Shown here in pieces: positions 53,508-62,346 of a stretch of 64,000 bases of DNA. The stretch spans positions 1,054,001-1,118,000 of the forward strand of contig NZ_LR134439.1 in assembly GCF_900637845.1 (NCBI RefSeq). The letters run 5' to 3'. The notes below the pieces were generated by a model that saw only the letters and a program-made list of their open reading frames with translations, had not been told where the DNA came from and ran no database searches. The position numbers were made by a program, and so were the translations under genes. This DNA comes from Erysipelothrix rhusiopathiae (lineage in GTDB: Bacteria > Bacillota_I > Bacilli_A > Erysipelotrichales > Erysipelotrichaceae). Each line of letters opens with the position of its first letter. The first letter of the stretch is position 1.

Positions 53508-54887
53508 ATGACTAAAAAAATAAAGATTGTTACGATTGGTGGGGGGAGTAGTTATACACCCGAACTTATGGAAGGATTCATTAAACGATCAGATCAAATT
53601 GATATTTCAGAACTTTGGTTGGTGGACGTTGAAGAAGGCAAGGAAAAGTTAGAAATTGTAGGTGCAATGGCACAACGAATGGTTGAGGCAGCCGGCCTTG
53701 ACTGGAAGGTTAAATTAACGCTTGATCGTCGTGAAGCACTCAAAGATGCGGATTTTGTGACGACACAATTTCGTGTTGGGCAACTTGAAGCTCGTAAACG
53801 TGATGAACGAATTCCCGGGAAATATGGGTCGTTGGGACAAGAAACGAATGGTGCAGGTGGAATTTTTAAGGCCTTTCGTACCATTCCTGTAATTCTTGAT
53901 ATTATTAAAGATATGGAAACATTATGTCCCAATGCATGGCTGATTAATTTCACAAACCCTGCAGGGATTATAACTGAAGCTGCAATTAAGTGGGGTGGTT
54001 GGAAACGTACTATTGGACTTTGTAATATTCCAGTTGGATGTACAAAAATTAACCATGAAGCGATGGGCTATGATGAGAATGCGAATGTTTTATTTGAAAA
54101 GTTTGCGGGGCTAAACCATTTTCATTGGCACCGTGTTTGGGATCAAGATGGAACCGAAGTGACGCAGATGTTAATTGAGCGATTGTTTGATCCAAGCAGT
54201 GCATTTTCAAAAGTCCAAGAAGTGAAAAATATTACACCCATCCCTTATAACCTTGATCAGCTGAAGGATTTAGGCATGATTCCATGTTCTTATCACCGTT
54301 ACTACTATATCGCACGAAATATGACAGAAGAGTTTATGGAAAATTGGACGAATCATAAGACACGTGCTGAAACGGTTCAACAAACCGAAGCGGCTTTATT
54401 TGAGTTGTATAAAGATCCGAATTTGAATTACAAGCCGGATGAGCTAACACAACGTGGTGGTGCCCATTATTCTGATGCAGCTTGTCAGTTAATTGCATCG
54501 ATTCATAATGATTTACGAACCGTAATGACTGTAAGCACTCAAAATAATGGTACGATTACCGATTTGCCATATGATTGTGTTGTGGAGGTTACAAGTGTTA
54601 TTACCTCTCATGGCGCCGAACCATTTAACTGGGGTTCTTTTGAACCGGCAGCACGTGGTCAACTCCAAATGATGAAAGCCATGGAAGAAACGGTCATTGA
54701 AGCCGCGGTTACTGGAAATTATCGTAAAGCGGTTCAAGCCTTTTCGATTAATCCCATGATTCAAGGGGGGCATTACACAATCGATATGCTTCACGAAATG
54801 CTTGTAGCCCATAAAGCGTATTTACCGCAATTTGCAGATAAAATTGCGGAACTCGAAAGCCAAGGCGTTAAATACATCGCAGATTAG
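53508..54887 (+). CDS. 6-phospho-beta-glucosidase (GH4)
   Basis: 459-residue NAD- and metal-dependent glycosidase acting on PTS-imported phosphorylated disaccharides. NAD motif TIGGGSSYTPEL (about 9-20), RVGQLEAR, QETNGAGG, the metal/active-site LCNIPVGCTK (Cys near 171) and GLNHFHWH (about 200) are all GH4 landmarks. Start at 53508 behind CAAGGAGG. No PTS is adjacent; the RpiR regulator at 55.7 kb and the lactonase opposite are the nearest sugar genes. Alternative: 6-phospho-alpha-glucosidase, less likely by the motif set. Confidence 0.9.
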   Translation: MTKKIKIVTIGGGSSYTPELMEGFIKRSDQIDISELWLVDVEEGKEKLEIVGAMAQRMVEAAGLDWKVKLTLDRREALKDADFVTTQFRVGQLEARKRDERIPGKYGSLGQETNGAGGIFKAFRTIPVILDIIKDMETLCPNAWLINFTNPAGIITEAAIKWGGWKRTIGLCNIPVGCTKINHEAMGYDENANVLFEKFAGLNHFHWHRVWDQDGTEVTQMLIERLFDPSSAFSKVQEVKNITPIPYNLDQLKDLGMIPCSYHRYYYIARNMTEEFMENWTNHKTRAETVQQTEAALFELYKDPNLNYKPDELTQRGGAHYSDAACQLIASIHNDLRTVMTVSTQNNGTITDLPYDCVVEVTSVITSHGAEPFNWGSFEPAARGQLQMMKAMEETVIEAAVTGNYRKAVQAFSINPMIQGGHYTIDMLHEMLVAHKAYLPQFADKIAELESQGVKYIAD

Positions 54888-54907
54888 GGATTATATTGCT
54901 ATAATGG

Positions 54908-54935
54908 ACAGGAGGCTTTGCCTTCTGTTTTTTTT
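54908..54935 (+). terminator. terminator of the GH4 gene
   Basis: Nine-pair stem ACAGGAGGC / GCCTTCTGT with one G-T pair, loop TTT, eight T. Confidence 0.85.
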
Positions 54936-54954
54936 ATGAAAGTTGAGGAAGTAT

Positions 54955-55740
54955 ATGATTAAATTAATTGCGACAGATATGGACGGGACACTCTTGGACG
55001 CAGATCATGCTTTAACGCCTTCGATGCGGGAAACGATTTTAAAACTGCGTCAGAAGGGGATTAAGTTTGGGGTTGCGACGGGCAGACCCATGGATTCCGC
55101 AGTCTTTGGTATACCCGATATCGCAGAATTATTTGATTTCGCAATCTGTGATAACGGTGGTTTTGTTTATGATTTTGCGGATGGTGAGATCCATGAACAG
55201 TTCCCATTGAGTGGTGATTTAATTCGTGAAATTTTAGATACCTTTATGCCCATGGGTGGAAACCCCGTATTAACAGGTCCTGGAAAACTGTATACACAAT
55301 TTGAGGATTTCTATAATATCGAAGTTCGTACACATATTGATTTGGAGTATGTCGATGTTCGTTCTAAAGTGTTAGATTCACATGCTAAAATCATCTTCAG
55401 TGGAGAACCTGAAACTTTAGCGCGTATTGAAGCATATGTACATGAAAATCCCGATCCGCGCTATGTTGCGTTTTACTCTCAAAAAGAGTTAATTGAATTT
55501 ATGGATCCACGGATTAATAAGATGGTCGGACTTCAGTACTATATGGATAAGTATGGTATTACAGTTGATGAAATTATGACCTTTGGTGATAATAATAATG
55601 ATTTACATATGATTGAAGATGCAGGGCATGGTGTTGCGATGGAGAATGCAACACAAGCTGTAAAGGATGTTGCGGATGCAGTCTGTGGTTTTAATCATGA
55701 AGACGGTGTTAAACGATATCTTGATCAATATAAATTTTAA
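54955..55740 (+). CDS. Cof-type HAD-superfamily phosphatase
   Basis: 261-residue HAD IIB hydrolase, probably a sugar phosphatase. Motif I is ATDMDGTLLD (residues 5-14), motif II VATGRP (about 40), the C-terminal Lys in RINKMVGL and motif III/IV TFGDNNNDLHMI (about 206). Start at 54955 with GAGGA upstream; a TTG at 54943 would be on the ribosome site. Confidence 0.92.
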   Translation: MIKLIATDMDGTLLDADHALTPSMRETILKLRQKGIKFGVATGRPMDSAVFGIPDIAELFDFAICDNGGFVYDFADGEIHEQFPLSGDLIREILDTFMPMGGNPVLTGPGKLYTQFEDFYNIEVRTHIDLEYVDVRSKVLDSHAKIIFSGEPETLARIEAYVHENPDPRYVAFYSQKELIEFMDPRINKMVGLQYYMDKYGITVDEIMTFGDNNNDLHMIEDAGHGVAMENATQAVKDVADAVCGFNHEDGVKRYLDQYKF

Positions 55741-55775
55741 AAAAGACTCCAATCACTGATAGGAGTCTTTTTTTA
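55739..55775. terminator. bidirectional terminator between HAD gene and RpiR regulator
   Basis: Stem AAAAGACTCC / GGAGTCTTTT with an 11-base loop and runs of A and T on the two sides. Confidence 0.87.
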
Positions 55776-56610
55776 TATACCAAGGGTGTTTTTCGATGAT
55801 TTTTTGGTTTTTTTCATAATCGATTGCGAAGATTAAAGCGTAAATGAAATCAAGAACGAGTTGCATTGATGTTCGCGAAGAGAAGGATGCCATCTTGGTT
55901 ACAAGTTCTTCTTGGGGTGAAACATGTACGACTTCTGAGGCATGTGTGCATAAGGGATTGTTTAAGGGACCCGTAATTAAGATATAGGGGATATTTCGTT
56001 CAACGAGGGAGTCCACAATGGTTTTGTTATGTTCATTTTGACCGTAATAGGAAATAATGAGGGCAATACTGTCCAGCGGTTGTGTATTGGCTTTGAGTGA
56101 TTGAAAACCAAGTGATGTTTCGAGGTTACAATCGAGTTCAATGCGAAACAATTTATATTGGAAATCTTGAGCAAGAATTAACGATTGTCCCGATCCGTAT
56201 AAATAGATATGAGGCGCATAATAGATTTTATGGGCAATTCGTTCGAGTTGTTCAAGGTCGATGTTGTTATAGGTATCACTCATGGATTGATAGTTAAGCG
56301 ATAAGATTGATTGAACAATTTCAGTGCTTGTGTGATTGCTTTGGAAAGGAACATCATCACGTATGCGATTTTCAGTTATTGAGAATGAACTTAATTCACC
56401 AGCAAGTTTAACTTTAAAATCACTAAATCCTTCCGTTTTCATTTTTCGGCAAAAACGGGTAATGGTTGACGCACTTGCATATGTAATTTCAGATAATTCA
56501 TGAATTGTAAGTTGAGTCACAAGTTGCGGATTTTCAAGGATATACTGCGCAATTTTTGATTCGGTATCCGAAAGTTGGGTACTGTTTTTGATTCGATTGA
56601 TAAGTAGCAC
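55753..56610 (-). CDS. MurR/RpiR family transcriptional regulator
   Basis: 285 residues: N-terminal RpiR helix-turn-helix (about 1-77, ELSEITYASASTITRFCRKM is the HTH) and a C-terminal SIS effector domain (about 120-250, YLYGSGQSLILAQDFQYKL and IISYYGQNEHNKTIV). It would sense a sugar phosphate. Nearest candidate targets are the GH4 and HAD genes. AAAGGAGG-type ribosome site upstream of the ATG, and a divergent tRNA-Ser promoter next to it. Confidence 0.9.
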   Translation of the reverse strand: MLLINRIKNSTQLSDTESKIAQYILENPQLVTQLTIHELSEITYASASTITRFCRKMKTEGFSDFKVKLAGELSSFSITENRIRDDVPFQSNHTSTEIVQSILSLNYQSMSDTYNNIDLEQLERIAHKIYYAPHIYLYGSGQSLILAQDFQYKLFRIELDCNLETSLGFQSLKANTQPLDSIALIISYYGQNEHNKTIVDSLVERNIPYILITGPLNNPLCTHASEVVHVSPQEELVTKMASFSSRTSMQLVLDFIYALIFAIDYEKNQKIIEKHPWYIKKDSYQ

Positions 56611-56640
56611 AAAGAAAGCCTCCTTTTTGTATATTATACA

Positions 56641-56669
56641 TTGTTTTCTGTTTAATTATTATGTATAAT
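56641..56669 (+). promoter_or_regulatory. promoter of tRNA-Ser
   Basis: TTGTTT, 17 bases, TATAAT; it ends 12 bases before the tRNA. A minus-strand TATAAT (56638-56633) for the regulator gene lies at its left edge. Confidence 0.78.
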
Positions 56670-56680
56670 AAATAAGCACT

Positions 56681-56768
56681 GGAGAATTGGCCGAGTGGCT
56701 TAAGGCACCATCTTGGAAAGGTGGCGAAGTGAAAGCTTCCGTGAGTTCGAATCTCATGTTCTCCGCCA
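56681..56768 (+). tRNA. tRNA-Ser (GGA)
   Basis: 88 bases with encoded CCA. The acceptor stem GGAGAAT/GTTCTCC has one G-T pair; the anticodon loop TTGGAAA gives GGA. The long variable arm GCGAAGTGAAAGCTTCC marks a class II tRNA. Confidence 0.97.
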
Positions 56769-56809
56769 AATTTAAATCAATCTACTCGATGAGTAGAAAT
56801 AAAGAAAAG

Positions 56810-56836
56810 AGACCCATATTTTTATGGGTCTTTTTG
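56810..56836 (+). terminator. terminator of tRNA-Ser
   Basis: Eight-pair stem AGACCCAT / ATGGGTCT, loop of six, T run. A separate seven-pair hairpin TCTACTC-GAT-GAGTAGA precedes it. Confidence 0.85.
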
Positions 56837-56849
56837 TTGCTTGTTTTCA

Positions 56850-58223
56850 TTAGAACTGTTGGTAAATAAATGCTTTAAAGGAACTTGTGACAACAAAGAT
56901 AATGCCGAGTATAAATAATCCAACGATCAAGACCATACTTGCCCTTTGTTGCCATTTTTTTTCGCTTTCATTCCAACGCATGATAAATGCATTAACGATG
57001 GGTGTGCAAAACAGGATTGCGAGAATCCAATCAATCGGTCGTGAGAGTACATAGGTTAGGATTTGTTTTATACCAATTAAATTCATATCCCATATGAACA
57101 TTTTTGATAGAAAATCAAAAGCTTGCCCTAGGGAACCTGCACGGAAGAAAACCCAACCGATATTGATGATGATCAGGGTGATAAGGTGTTGAAGGATTCG
57201 TGGTGCTTTTTTGAGTGTTTCTCCCCACACATTACGTTCTAAAATAATAACTAAGAAGTTGAAACATCCCCAAATAATAAAATTTAGAGATGAGCCATGC
57301 CAAAATCCGGTTATGAGCCATACAACGAACATATTCAGATAAGTGCGCATTGATCCTTTACGATTTCCGCCTAAAGGGATGTAAATGTAATCTTTAAACC
57401 AACGGGTAAGGGTAATGTGCCATCGCTTCCAAAAGTCGCTAAATGATCGTGCGAGGTATGGATCATTAAAGTTTTCTGGTAATCGAATTCCAAACATTCC
57501 ACCAATACCAATTGCCATGTCTGTATATCCTGAAAAATCCAGGTATAGTTGAAGCATAAACGCAATGGAGCCAAGCCATGCTGTTCCGGTAAAGAAAGCA
57601 GTTGTATAAAGCCCTTCGTAGACTTTTGAGGCAATGAGTCCAAAATTAGCGGCTAAATATGCTTTCTTGAATAAACCGATAGTAAAGCGAATAAAACCAT
57701 TGTATAACATTTCATTCGGTACATCTTTGTTTTCAAGTTTGGTTTCATCATATCTTAAGATAGGTCCTGACGTGATAGTCATAAATAACATAAAGAATGC
57801 ACTGAATTTAAGCAGGTTCGTTTCGGGCTTTCGACCACGATATGTGACATCTGCTAGATAAGCAATACCTTGAAATGTATAAAAAGATATGCCGAGAGGA
57901 GCCATTAATCCTTCTAAAAAAGTCAAGTTTGTTGTTTCAATAAAAAGCGGTTTATACTTAAAGAAAACTAAGACTAAGATATTTAGACTAACTGTAGCTA
58001 TAAACACCTGCTTATGTGGTTTCTTATACAAGTAGGATGCAGCATAGAAATAGCTCAACATCGATAAAATAATGATAAGCAATGGACCAAGTCCAAGATA
58101 ACTGATAAAAAATAAATTAAGAACTGCTAAAAGGGATGTCTTATGTTTTCCATGTGTCGCAAGGTTTATGAGAATTGCAAGGGGAAGGAAAACAAATAAA
58201 AATGTGTAACTTGTAAGGGGCAT
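56850..58223 (-). CDS. MBOAT-family O-acyltransferase (AlgI/PatA-type)
   Basis: 457-residue membrane enzyme with about eleven helices that passes acetyl groups across the membrane. The catalytic His309 lies in TGFWHGSSLNFIIWG; family blocks YTFQGIAYLADVTYRGRKPE, DFSGYTDMAIGIGGMFGIRLPENFNDPY and SFSDFWKRWHITLTRWFKDYIYIPLGGNRKG are clear. It is paired nine bases downstream of a DHHW/AlgX-like gene, the usual two-component O-acetylation system of surface polysaccharides. Confidence 0.93.
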   Translation of the reverse strand: MPLTSYTFLFVFLPLAILINLATHGKHKTSLLAVLNLFFISYLGLGPLLIIILSMLSYFYAASYLYKKPHKQVFIATVSLNILVLVFFKYKPLFIETTNLTFLEGLMAPLGISFYTFQGIAYLADVTYRGRKPETNLLKFSAFFMLFMTITSGPILRYDETKLENKDVPNEMLYNGFIRFTIGLFKKAYLAANFGLIASKVYEGLYTTAFFTGTAWLGSIAFMLQLYLDFSGYTDMAIGIGGMFGIRLPENFNDPYLARSFSDFWKRWHITLTRWFKDYIYIPLGGNRKGSMRTYLNMFVVWLITGFWHGSSLNFIIWGCFNFLVIILERNVWGETLKKAPRILQHLITLIIINIGWVFFRAGSLGQAFDFLSKMFIWDMNLIGIKQILTYVLSRPIDWILAILFCTPIVNAFIMRWNESEKKWQQRASMVLIVGLFILGIIFVVTSSFKAFIYQQF

Positions 58224-58231
58224 AGAATCTC

Positions 58232-59374
58232 CTATTCATTTTCAATTAAATTAAGTTGTGTGTTTCGAACAAAGACGATTACGTCGAATTTGTTTTTTTC
58301 AATGTATTCATATACATTACCTTTATAGGAACGTAAATCCAGTGAATGAACTTCATTGAAATCATAAATCGAAAGGTACTCTAAAGCATTGGCGAATGAA
58401 TCTCCGATAAAGAGTATCTTAGGTAGATTGTCGCGTTTTGTTTTTATAACTGTATTTGCTTTATCACCATTCATATAATTACCATAAAGTGAAATCGTTT
58501 CATCCGCAATCATTACGGGTTCATCCGATGGTGAACTGTCTTCATATCGCTTATATTTTGGGAGCGATTGGTTTTGGGGTTTGAGGTAGTAAAAGATTTC
58601 TCCTTTAGAATAGCTTGTATCCGCCATCGTTCGAGAATTATTCCCGATAAAGGGGCTTTCATAAACGATTCGTTCGTAATTGCTGATGGGACGTGTCTGA
58701 ATGCGAGGATCGTTGATTGTTTCAAGGAGTTCCTGATAAATTAATAACGATGCATCAGCGGTATAGTGGTTATCGGTTTTATAGTAAGGTTCAAGCAAAC
58801 CATTTTTTAGGAAAACATCAGAACCTGATATAGTCTGAACGGATGCTTTATCTGCCTGTGTACGCAGTGTGTTGTTATATTCTAACTTATGCATTGTATT
58901 TGTTGCGAAATAATTTGGGAACAGTTCGTTGTGGAAATCATATTTTTGCGGAATATCAATAAAAATAAATTGACCACCACTTTTCTCTGAAACATTTTTT
59001 AGATTTTGAAGGTTTGATATCGGTTTATCAAGGGACTCTTGTAACGAACTGAGTGTTTGTTCCTGATAATCTTCAAACTCCAAAATATAACCGGAATTGC
59101 TGATAAAATGATTCTTACGAATGGATTTAAGCAGTAATTTATCGATTTTAGAACTAGACTTCAAAATAGAATCTCGAAATACAAGTTGGTCCAGTTGATA
59201 TGTTTCTAATTCTTGAAAATAAGTTCCATTTAGTACTTCTTGTATATCTGCACTTGGAAATTGAGCTAGACTTCGATATTCTAAGTCTGAATTTTTACGA
59301 TCTGGGCTCAGTAGTGAAAGTGTAGTAATAAAAAGCATTAAGCTGAAAATTATGATAACAATCTTTTTTTTCAA
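58232..59374 (-). CDS. DHHW-family (AlgJ/AlgX-like) SGNH protein
   Basis: 380 residues with an N-terminal signal anchor (about 1-20). The extracellular SGNH-like domain has KTDNHYTADASL (the Asp-x-x-His pair, about residue 200) and FIGDSFANALEYL (Ser in the GDSF block, about 321). It should receive acetyl from the MBOAT partner and attach it to polysaccharide. The start is TTG at 59374, with AAGGAGGT nine bases upstream; an ATG at 59419 lies before that site and has none of its own. Confidence 0.85.
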   Translation of the reverse strand: MKKKIVIIIFSLMLFITTLSLLSPDRKNSDLEYRSLAQFPSADIQEVLNGTYFQELETYQLDQLVFRDSILKSSSKIDKLLLKSIRKNHFISNSGYILEFEDYQEQTLSSLQESLDKPISNLQNLKNVSEKSGGQFIFIDIPQKYDFHNELFPNYFATNTMHKLEYNNTLRTQADKASVQTISGSDVFLKNGLLEPYYKTDNHYTADASLLIYQELLETINDPRIQTRPISNYERIVYESPFIGNNSRTMADTSYSKGEIFYYLKPQNQSLPKYKRYEDSSPSDEPVMIADETISLYGNYMNGDKANTVIKTKRDNLPKILFIGDSFANALEYLSIYDFNEVHSLDLRSYKGNVYEYIEKNKFDVIVFVRNTQLNLIENE

Positions 59375-59595
59375 AACTGTGATACCTCCTTGTCTCAAAA
59401 TGGGATTAACCGTATTCAATTATATAACAATTCCATAAATATTAGTATTAAAGCAGTTTTAGAATCATTAATTTGAAATTAAGAATTTTAATAGATTCCA
59501 AAATAAGGTATAATATAAATGTTTAATATATAAAGTTTGATTGTTTCATCGATGTTGATTAAATAATATATGATGATACAATTAAGGAGGAAAAT

Positions 59596-60669
59596 ATGCT
59601 TAATTTTACAGTTGGGCCGGTCATGATGCGTCAAGACATAATGGATGTTGGTGCTGAGCCTGTTCCATACTTTAGAACACCTGAGTTTTCAGATGTTATG
59701 TTGGAAAATGAATTAATCGTTAAAGAAATTTGCGGTGCTCGAGATGAGGACAAAGTTGTTGTCTTAACGGGATCGGGTACAGCTGCAATGGATGCAGCTA
59801 TTGTGAATTGTGCAAAAGAAAACGATAAGTTTTTAATTGTTAATGGCGGCTCTTTTGGAGCTCGTTTTTGTGAAATATGTTCTGTATATGATGTAAATTT
59901 TGAATCCATTAATTTAGATTTTGGTCAAAGTTTGACATCGGCTGATTTAGAACCTTATGAAAATGCGGGATTTACAGGGTTTCTTGTGAATTTAGATGAG
60001 ACATCTTCGGGTGTTTTATATGATATCGATTTAATTTCATCGTTTTGTAAACGTAATAATTTATTCTTGATTGTGGATGCAATCAGTGCGTTTCTTGCGG
60101 ATGAAATTATGATGGAGCAATCCAACATTGATATTCTCATTACAGGATCTCAAAAGGCTTTAGCATTGCCTCCAGGACTTTCGATTCTTGTGTTGTCTGA
60201 AGATGCTCAATGTCGCGTTGATGAAAACAAACGTCCTTGTTACTACTTAGATTTAAAGAGCGCATTATCGAATGCAAAGCGTGGGCAAACACCGTTTACA
60301 CCTGCTGTCGGTATTGTATTACAACTCAATCTAAGACTTAAACAAGTTAAGCAAGATGGCATCGATCAAACAATTGGGAATACAAGAGCACTCGCGATGT
60401 CGTTTCGATCAAAAATCGAAGATTACGGGTTCAAGTGTGTTACCGATTCGAGTTCGAATGCAGTGACAGCGCTTTATGTACCAGAAGGTAAATCTGCGAA
60501 AGAAATCTTTACGGTTCTAAAGGATGAATATGAAATCTGGGTAACGCCAAGTGGTGGTGCTTATGCAGATTCAGTTATAAGGGTTTCACACATCGGTGAA
60601 ATCACTCAAGAAAATATGGAGACATTATATAATGCGCTCGATTCACTTAAAGAAAGAGGTATAATCTAA
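59596..60669 (+). CDS. class V aminotransferase (PhnW / alanine-glyoxylate-like)
   Basis: 357-residue PLP enzyme. The PLP Lys is residue 187 in TGSQKALALPPG; GSGTAAMDAA (about 57) binds the cofactor phosphate, and IRVSHIGEIT is the C-terminal signature. The family includes 2-aminoethylphosphonate-pyruvate and alanine/serine-glyoxylate transaminases. It is joined by a TAATG overlap to a LicC/PntC-like cytidylyltransferase, so the amine it makes or removes is probably part of the molecule that is then activated with CTP. GGAGG precedes the ATG. Confidence 0.88.
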   Translation: MLNFTVGPVMMRQDIMDVGAEPVPYFRTPEFSDVMLENELIVKEICGARDEDKVVVLTGSGTAAMDAAIVNCAKENDKFLIVNGGSFGARFCEICSVYDVNFESINLDFGQSLTSADLEPYENAGFTGFLVNLDETSSGVLYDIDLISSFCKRNNLFLIVDAISAFLADEIMMEQSNIDILITGSQKALALPPGLSILVLSEDAQCRVDENKRPCYYLDLKSALSNAKRGQTPFTPAVGIVLQLNLRLKQVKQDGIDQTIGNTRALAMSFRSKIEDYGFKCVTDSSSNAVTALYVPEGKSAKEIFTVLKDEYEIWVTPSGGAYADSVIRVSHIGEITQENMETLYNALDSLKERGII

Positions 60670-61373
60670 TGAAATTAGTATTATTAGCAGCAGGAAGAGG
60701 AACTCGTATTAGCCGTTATTTAGAAGGAAGACCTAAATGTACTGTTGATATTGGGGGACAACCACTGATCGAATATACAATTGAATTATTCAATAAGAAT
60801 GGTATTAACGATATTGCAATTGTATTGGGATACGAAGGTCAATATATTCGTGAAGCATTAAAAGGTAAAGATGTTAAGTTTTACTACAACCCATTCTATG
60901 ATGTAACAAACAGTGTTGCTTCAATTTGGTTTGCGAAAGATTTCTTTGAACCTGCAGAAGATGTGTTAATCATGAATGCAGACGTATTTTTAGAACAAAA
61001 AACACTTGATATTATCTTAGCTGAGAAAAAATCACCTGTATTGTTCTCAGATGATACACGTAAAGAAGAAAGTGATTACAAATTCTACTACGAAAACGAT
61101 ATCTTAATCAAACACGGTAAAGAATTAACGGGTGATGATATTACTGGAGAATATGTTGGGATTGCGAAATTATCTTCAGACTTCTTACCTGAATTCTTAC
61201 AACGTTTAGAAATTCTTATTGATTCACAACAACATGGTTTATGGTGGGAAAATATTCTTTACTCTATGATTGAGGAACAACCCATTCATGTTAAAAATGT
61301 TGCTCCAAATTTCTGGGGTGAGGTTGATTATATCGAAGACTATGAGCGTATCATGGCTTTTATCAAAAAATAA
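60669..61373 (+). CDS. LicC/PntC-like nucleotidyltransferase
   Basis: 234-residue sugar-nucleotidyltransferase-fold enzyme. LLAAGRGTR (residues 5-13), the PKC of RPKCTVDIGG (about 23), NPFYDVTNSVASIWFAKDFF (about 78-97) and MNADVFLEQ (about 107) align with LicC (CTP:phosphocholine) and PntC (CTP:aminoethylphosphonate). NFWGEVDYIEDYERI near the end matches the metal-binding tail. The likely product is a CDP- or CMP-linked amino-alcohol/phosphonate used to decorate a glycan. The acceptor transferase (LicD type) is not in the window. Confidence 0.85.
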   Translation: MKLVLLAAGRGTRISRYLEGRPKCTVDIGGQPLIEYTIELFNKNGINDIAIVLGYEGQYIREALKGKDVKFYYNPFYDVTNSVASIWFAKDFFEPAEDVLIMNADVFLEQKTLDIILAEKKSPVLFSDDTRKEESDYKFYYENDILIKHGKELTGDDITGEYVGIAKLSSDFLPEFLQRLEILIDSQQHGLWWENILYSMIEEQPIHVKNVAPNFWGEVDYIEDYERIMAFIKK

Positions 61374-61393
61374 TAAGATAACAGTTAAAGAGG

Positions 61394-61419
61394 GAGAATC
61401 GAAAGATTCTTTTTCTTTG
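61394..61419 (+). terminator. terminator after the nucleotidyltransferase gene
   Basis: Six-pair stem AGAATC / GATTCT with a GAAA tetraloop and T-rich tail. Confidence 0.75.
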
Positions 61420-61446
61420 TTTCTAATTCCTAACCCGCACATAACC

Positions 61447-61475
61447 TTGTTAGGATAGGGCTAATATGCTATAAT
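61447..61475 (+). promoter_or_regulatory. promoter of the sugar transferase gene
   Basis: TTGTTA, 17 bases, TATAAT with extended TG. Confidence 0.78.
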
Positions 61476-61553
61476 TGACCTGTTTGTAAAATATATAAAA
61501 AGCAGTGTTTATTAAGCAATAAACATTCTGTTAAGATAATGAGGATGGAAAAT

Positions 61554-62207
61554 ATGATAAACAACAACTCCGATGCTAATGAGAATAAAAAATTAATGGA
61601 AAAGTATCAAGAGTTTAAGAAAAAACACCCATACGTTTATTTAAAACGATTTTTTGATCTTATCTTAACACTATTGTTTTCACCAATTATTATTATAATT
61701 GTTGTGATTTTCGCAATTATTGTTAAGGTGGATTCTAAGGGGCCTGCTTTCTATACGCAACAACGTGTAGGACAAGCAGGTAAAGAATTCAAAATCTATA
61801 AATTACGATCGATGCGTGTCGATGCCGAGGTCAATACTGGTGCTGTTTGGGCCGAGAAAAATGACCCGCGGATTACGAAGGTGGGACGCTTTATTCGTAA
61901 AGTACGTATTGATGAGCTTCCACAATTCTTAAATGTATTAATTGGGGAAATGAGTATTATTGGTCCTCGCCCAGAACGTAAAGATTTAACGGATCAGTTT
62001 GAAACGGAAATACCAGGCTTTAAAGAAAGACTTCTTGTTAAGCCAGGGATTACCGGATGGGCTCAAGTTAATGGTGGGTATGACATTACTCCTGCTGAGA
62101 AACTTGTGTTTGATCGAGAGTATCTCAATGCGTTTTCATTTAAACAAGATATCGTAATTATCTTCAAAACAATTCGTGTGGTTCTAACAGGAAGTGGCGC
62201 ACGATAA
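61554..62207 (+). CDS. undecaprenyl-phosphate sugar-1-phosphate transferase (initiating glycosyltransferase)
   Basis: 217-residue short-form bacterial sugar transferase (WcaJ/EpsL type) starting a lipid-linked glycan. One membrane helix (about 26-50), then QRVGQAGKEFKIYKLRSM (about 65-82), RKVRIDELPQFLNVLIGEMS (about 114-133) and IGPRPE, KPGITGWAQVNGGYD. Start taken at 61554, eight bases after GAGGA; earlier ATGs at 61539 and 61545 fall on or before that site. Confidence 0.92.
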   Translation: MINNNSDANENKKLMEKYQEFKKKHPYVYLKRFFDLILTLLFSPIIIIIVVIFAIIVKVDSKGPAFYTQQRVGQAGKEFKIYKLRSMRVDAEVNTGAVWAEKNDPRITKVGRFIRKVRIDELPQFLNVLIGEMSIIGPRPERKDLTDQFETEIPGFKERLLVKPGITGWAQVNGGYDITPAEKLVFDREYLNAFSFKQDIVIIFKTIRVVLTGSGAR

Positions 62208-62231
62208 AGCACTCGAGAGAGTGCTTTTTTC
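62206..62231 (+). terminator. terminator of the sugar transferase gene
   Basis: Nine-pair stem AAAGCACTC / GAGTGCTTT, loop GAGA, T run; overlaps the stop. Confidence 0.88.
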
Positions 62232-62346
62232 ATATTCTTGTGAATTCATGGTAAAATTAAGATTAATTAATATATGATTCTTTGTTAGAGTACTTTATAT
62301 CAGAAGAATAGTTTATAATACTATTATTGTCGAGGAGGTTTTGTTT

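Noticed and set aside
56687-56869. Plus-strand frame of 60 codons overlapping tRNA-Ser
   Set aside because: It starts within the tRNA and crosses its terminator; no ribosome site.
61430-61456. CCTAAC ... GTTAGG inverted repeat as a second terminator after the nucleotidyltransferase
   Set aside because: The loop is long, no T run follows, and its right arm overlaps the -35 region of the next promoter.
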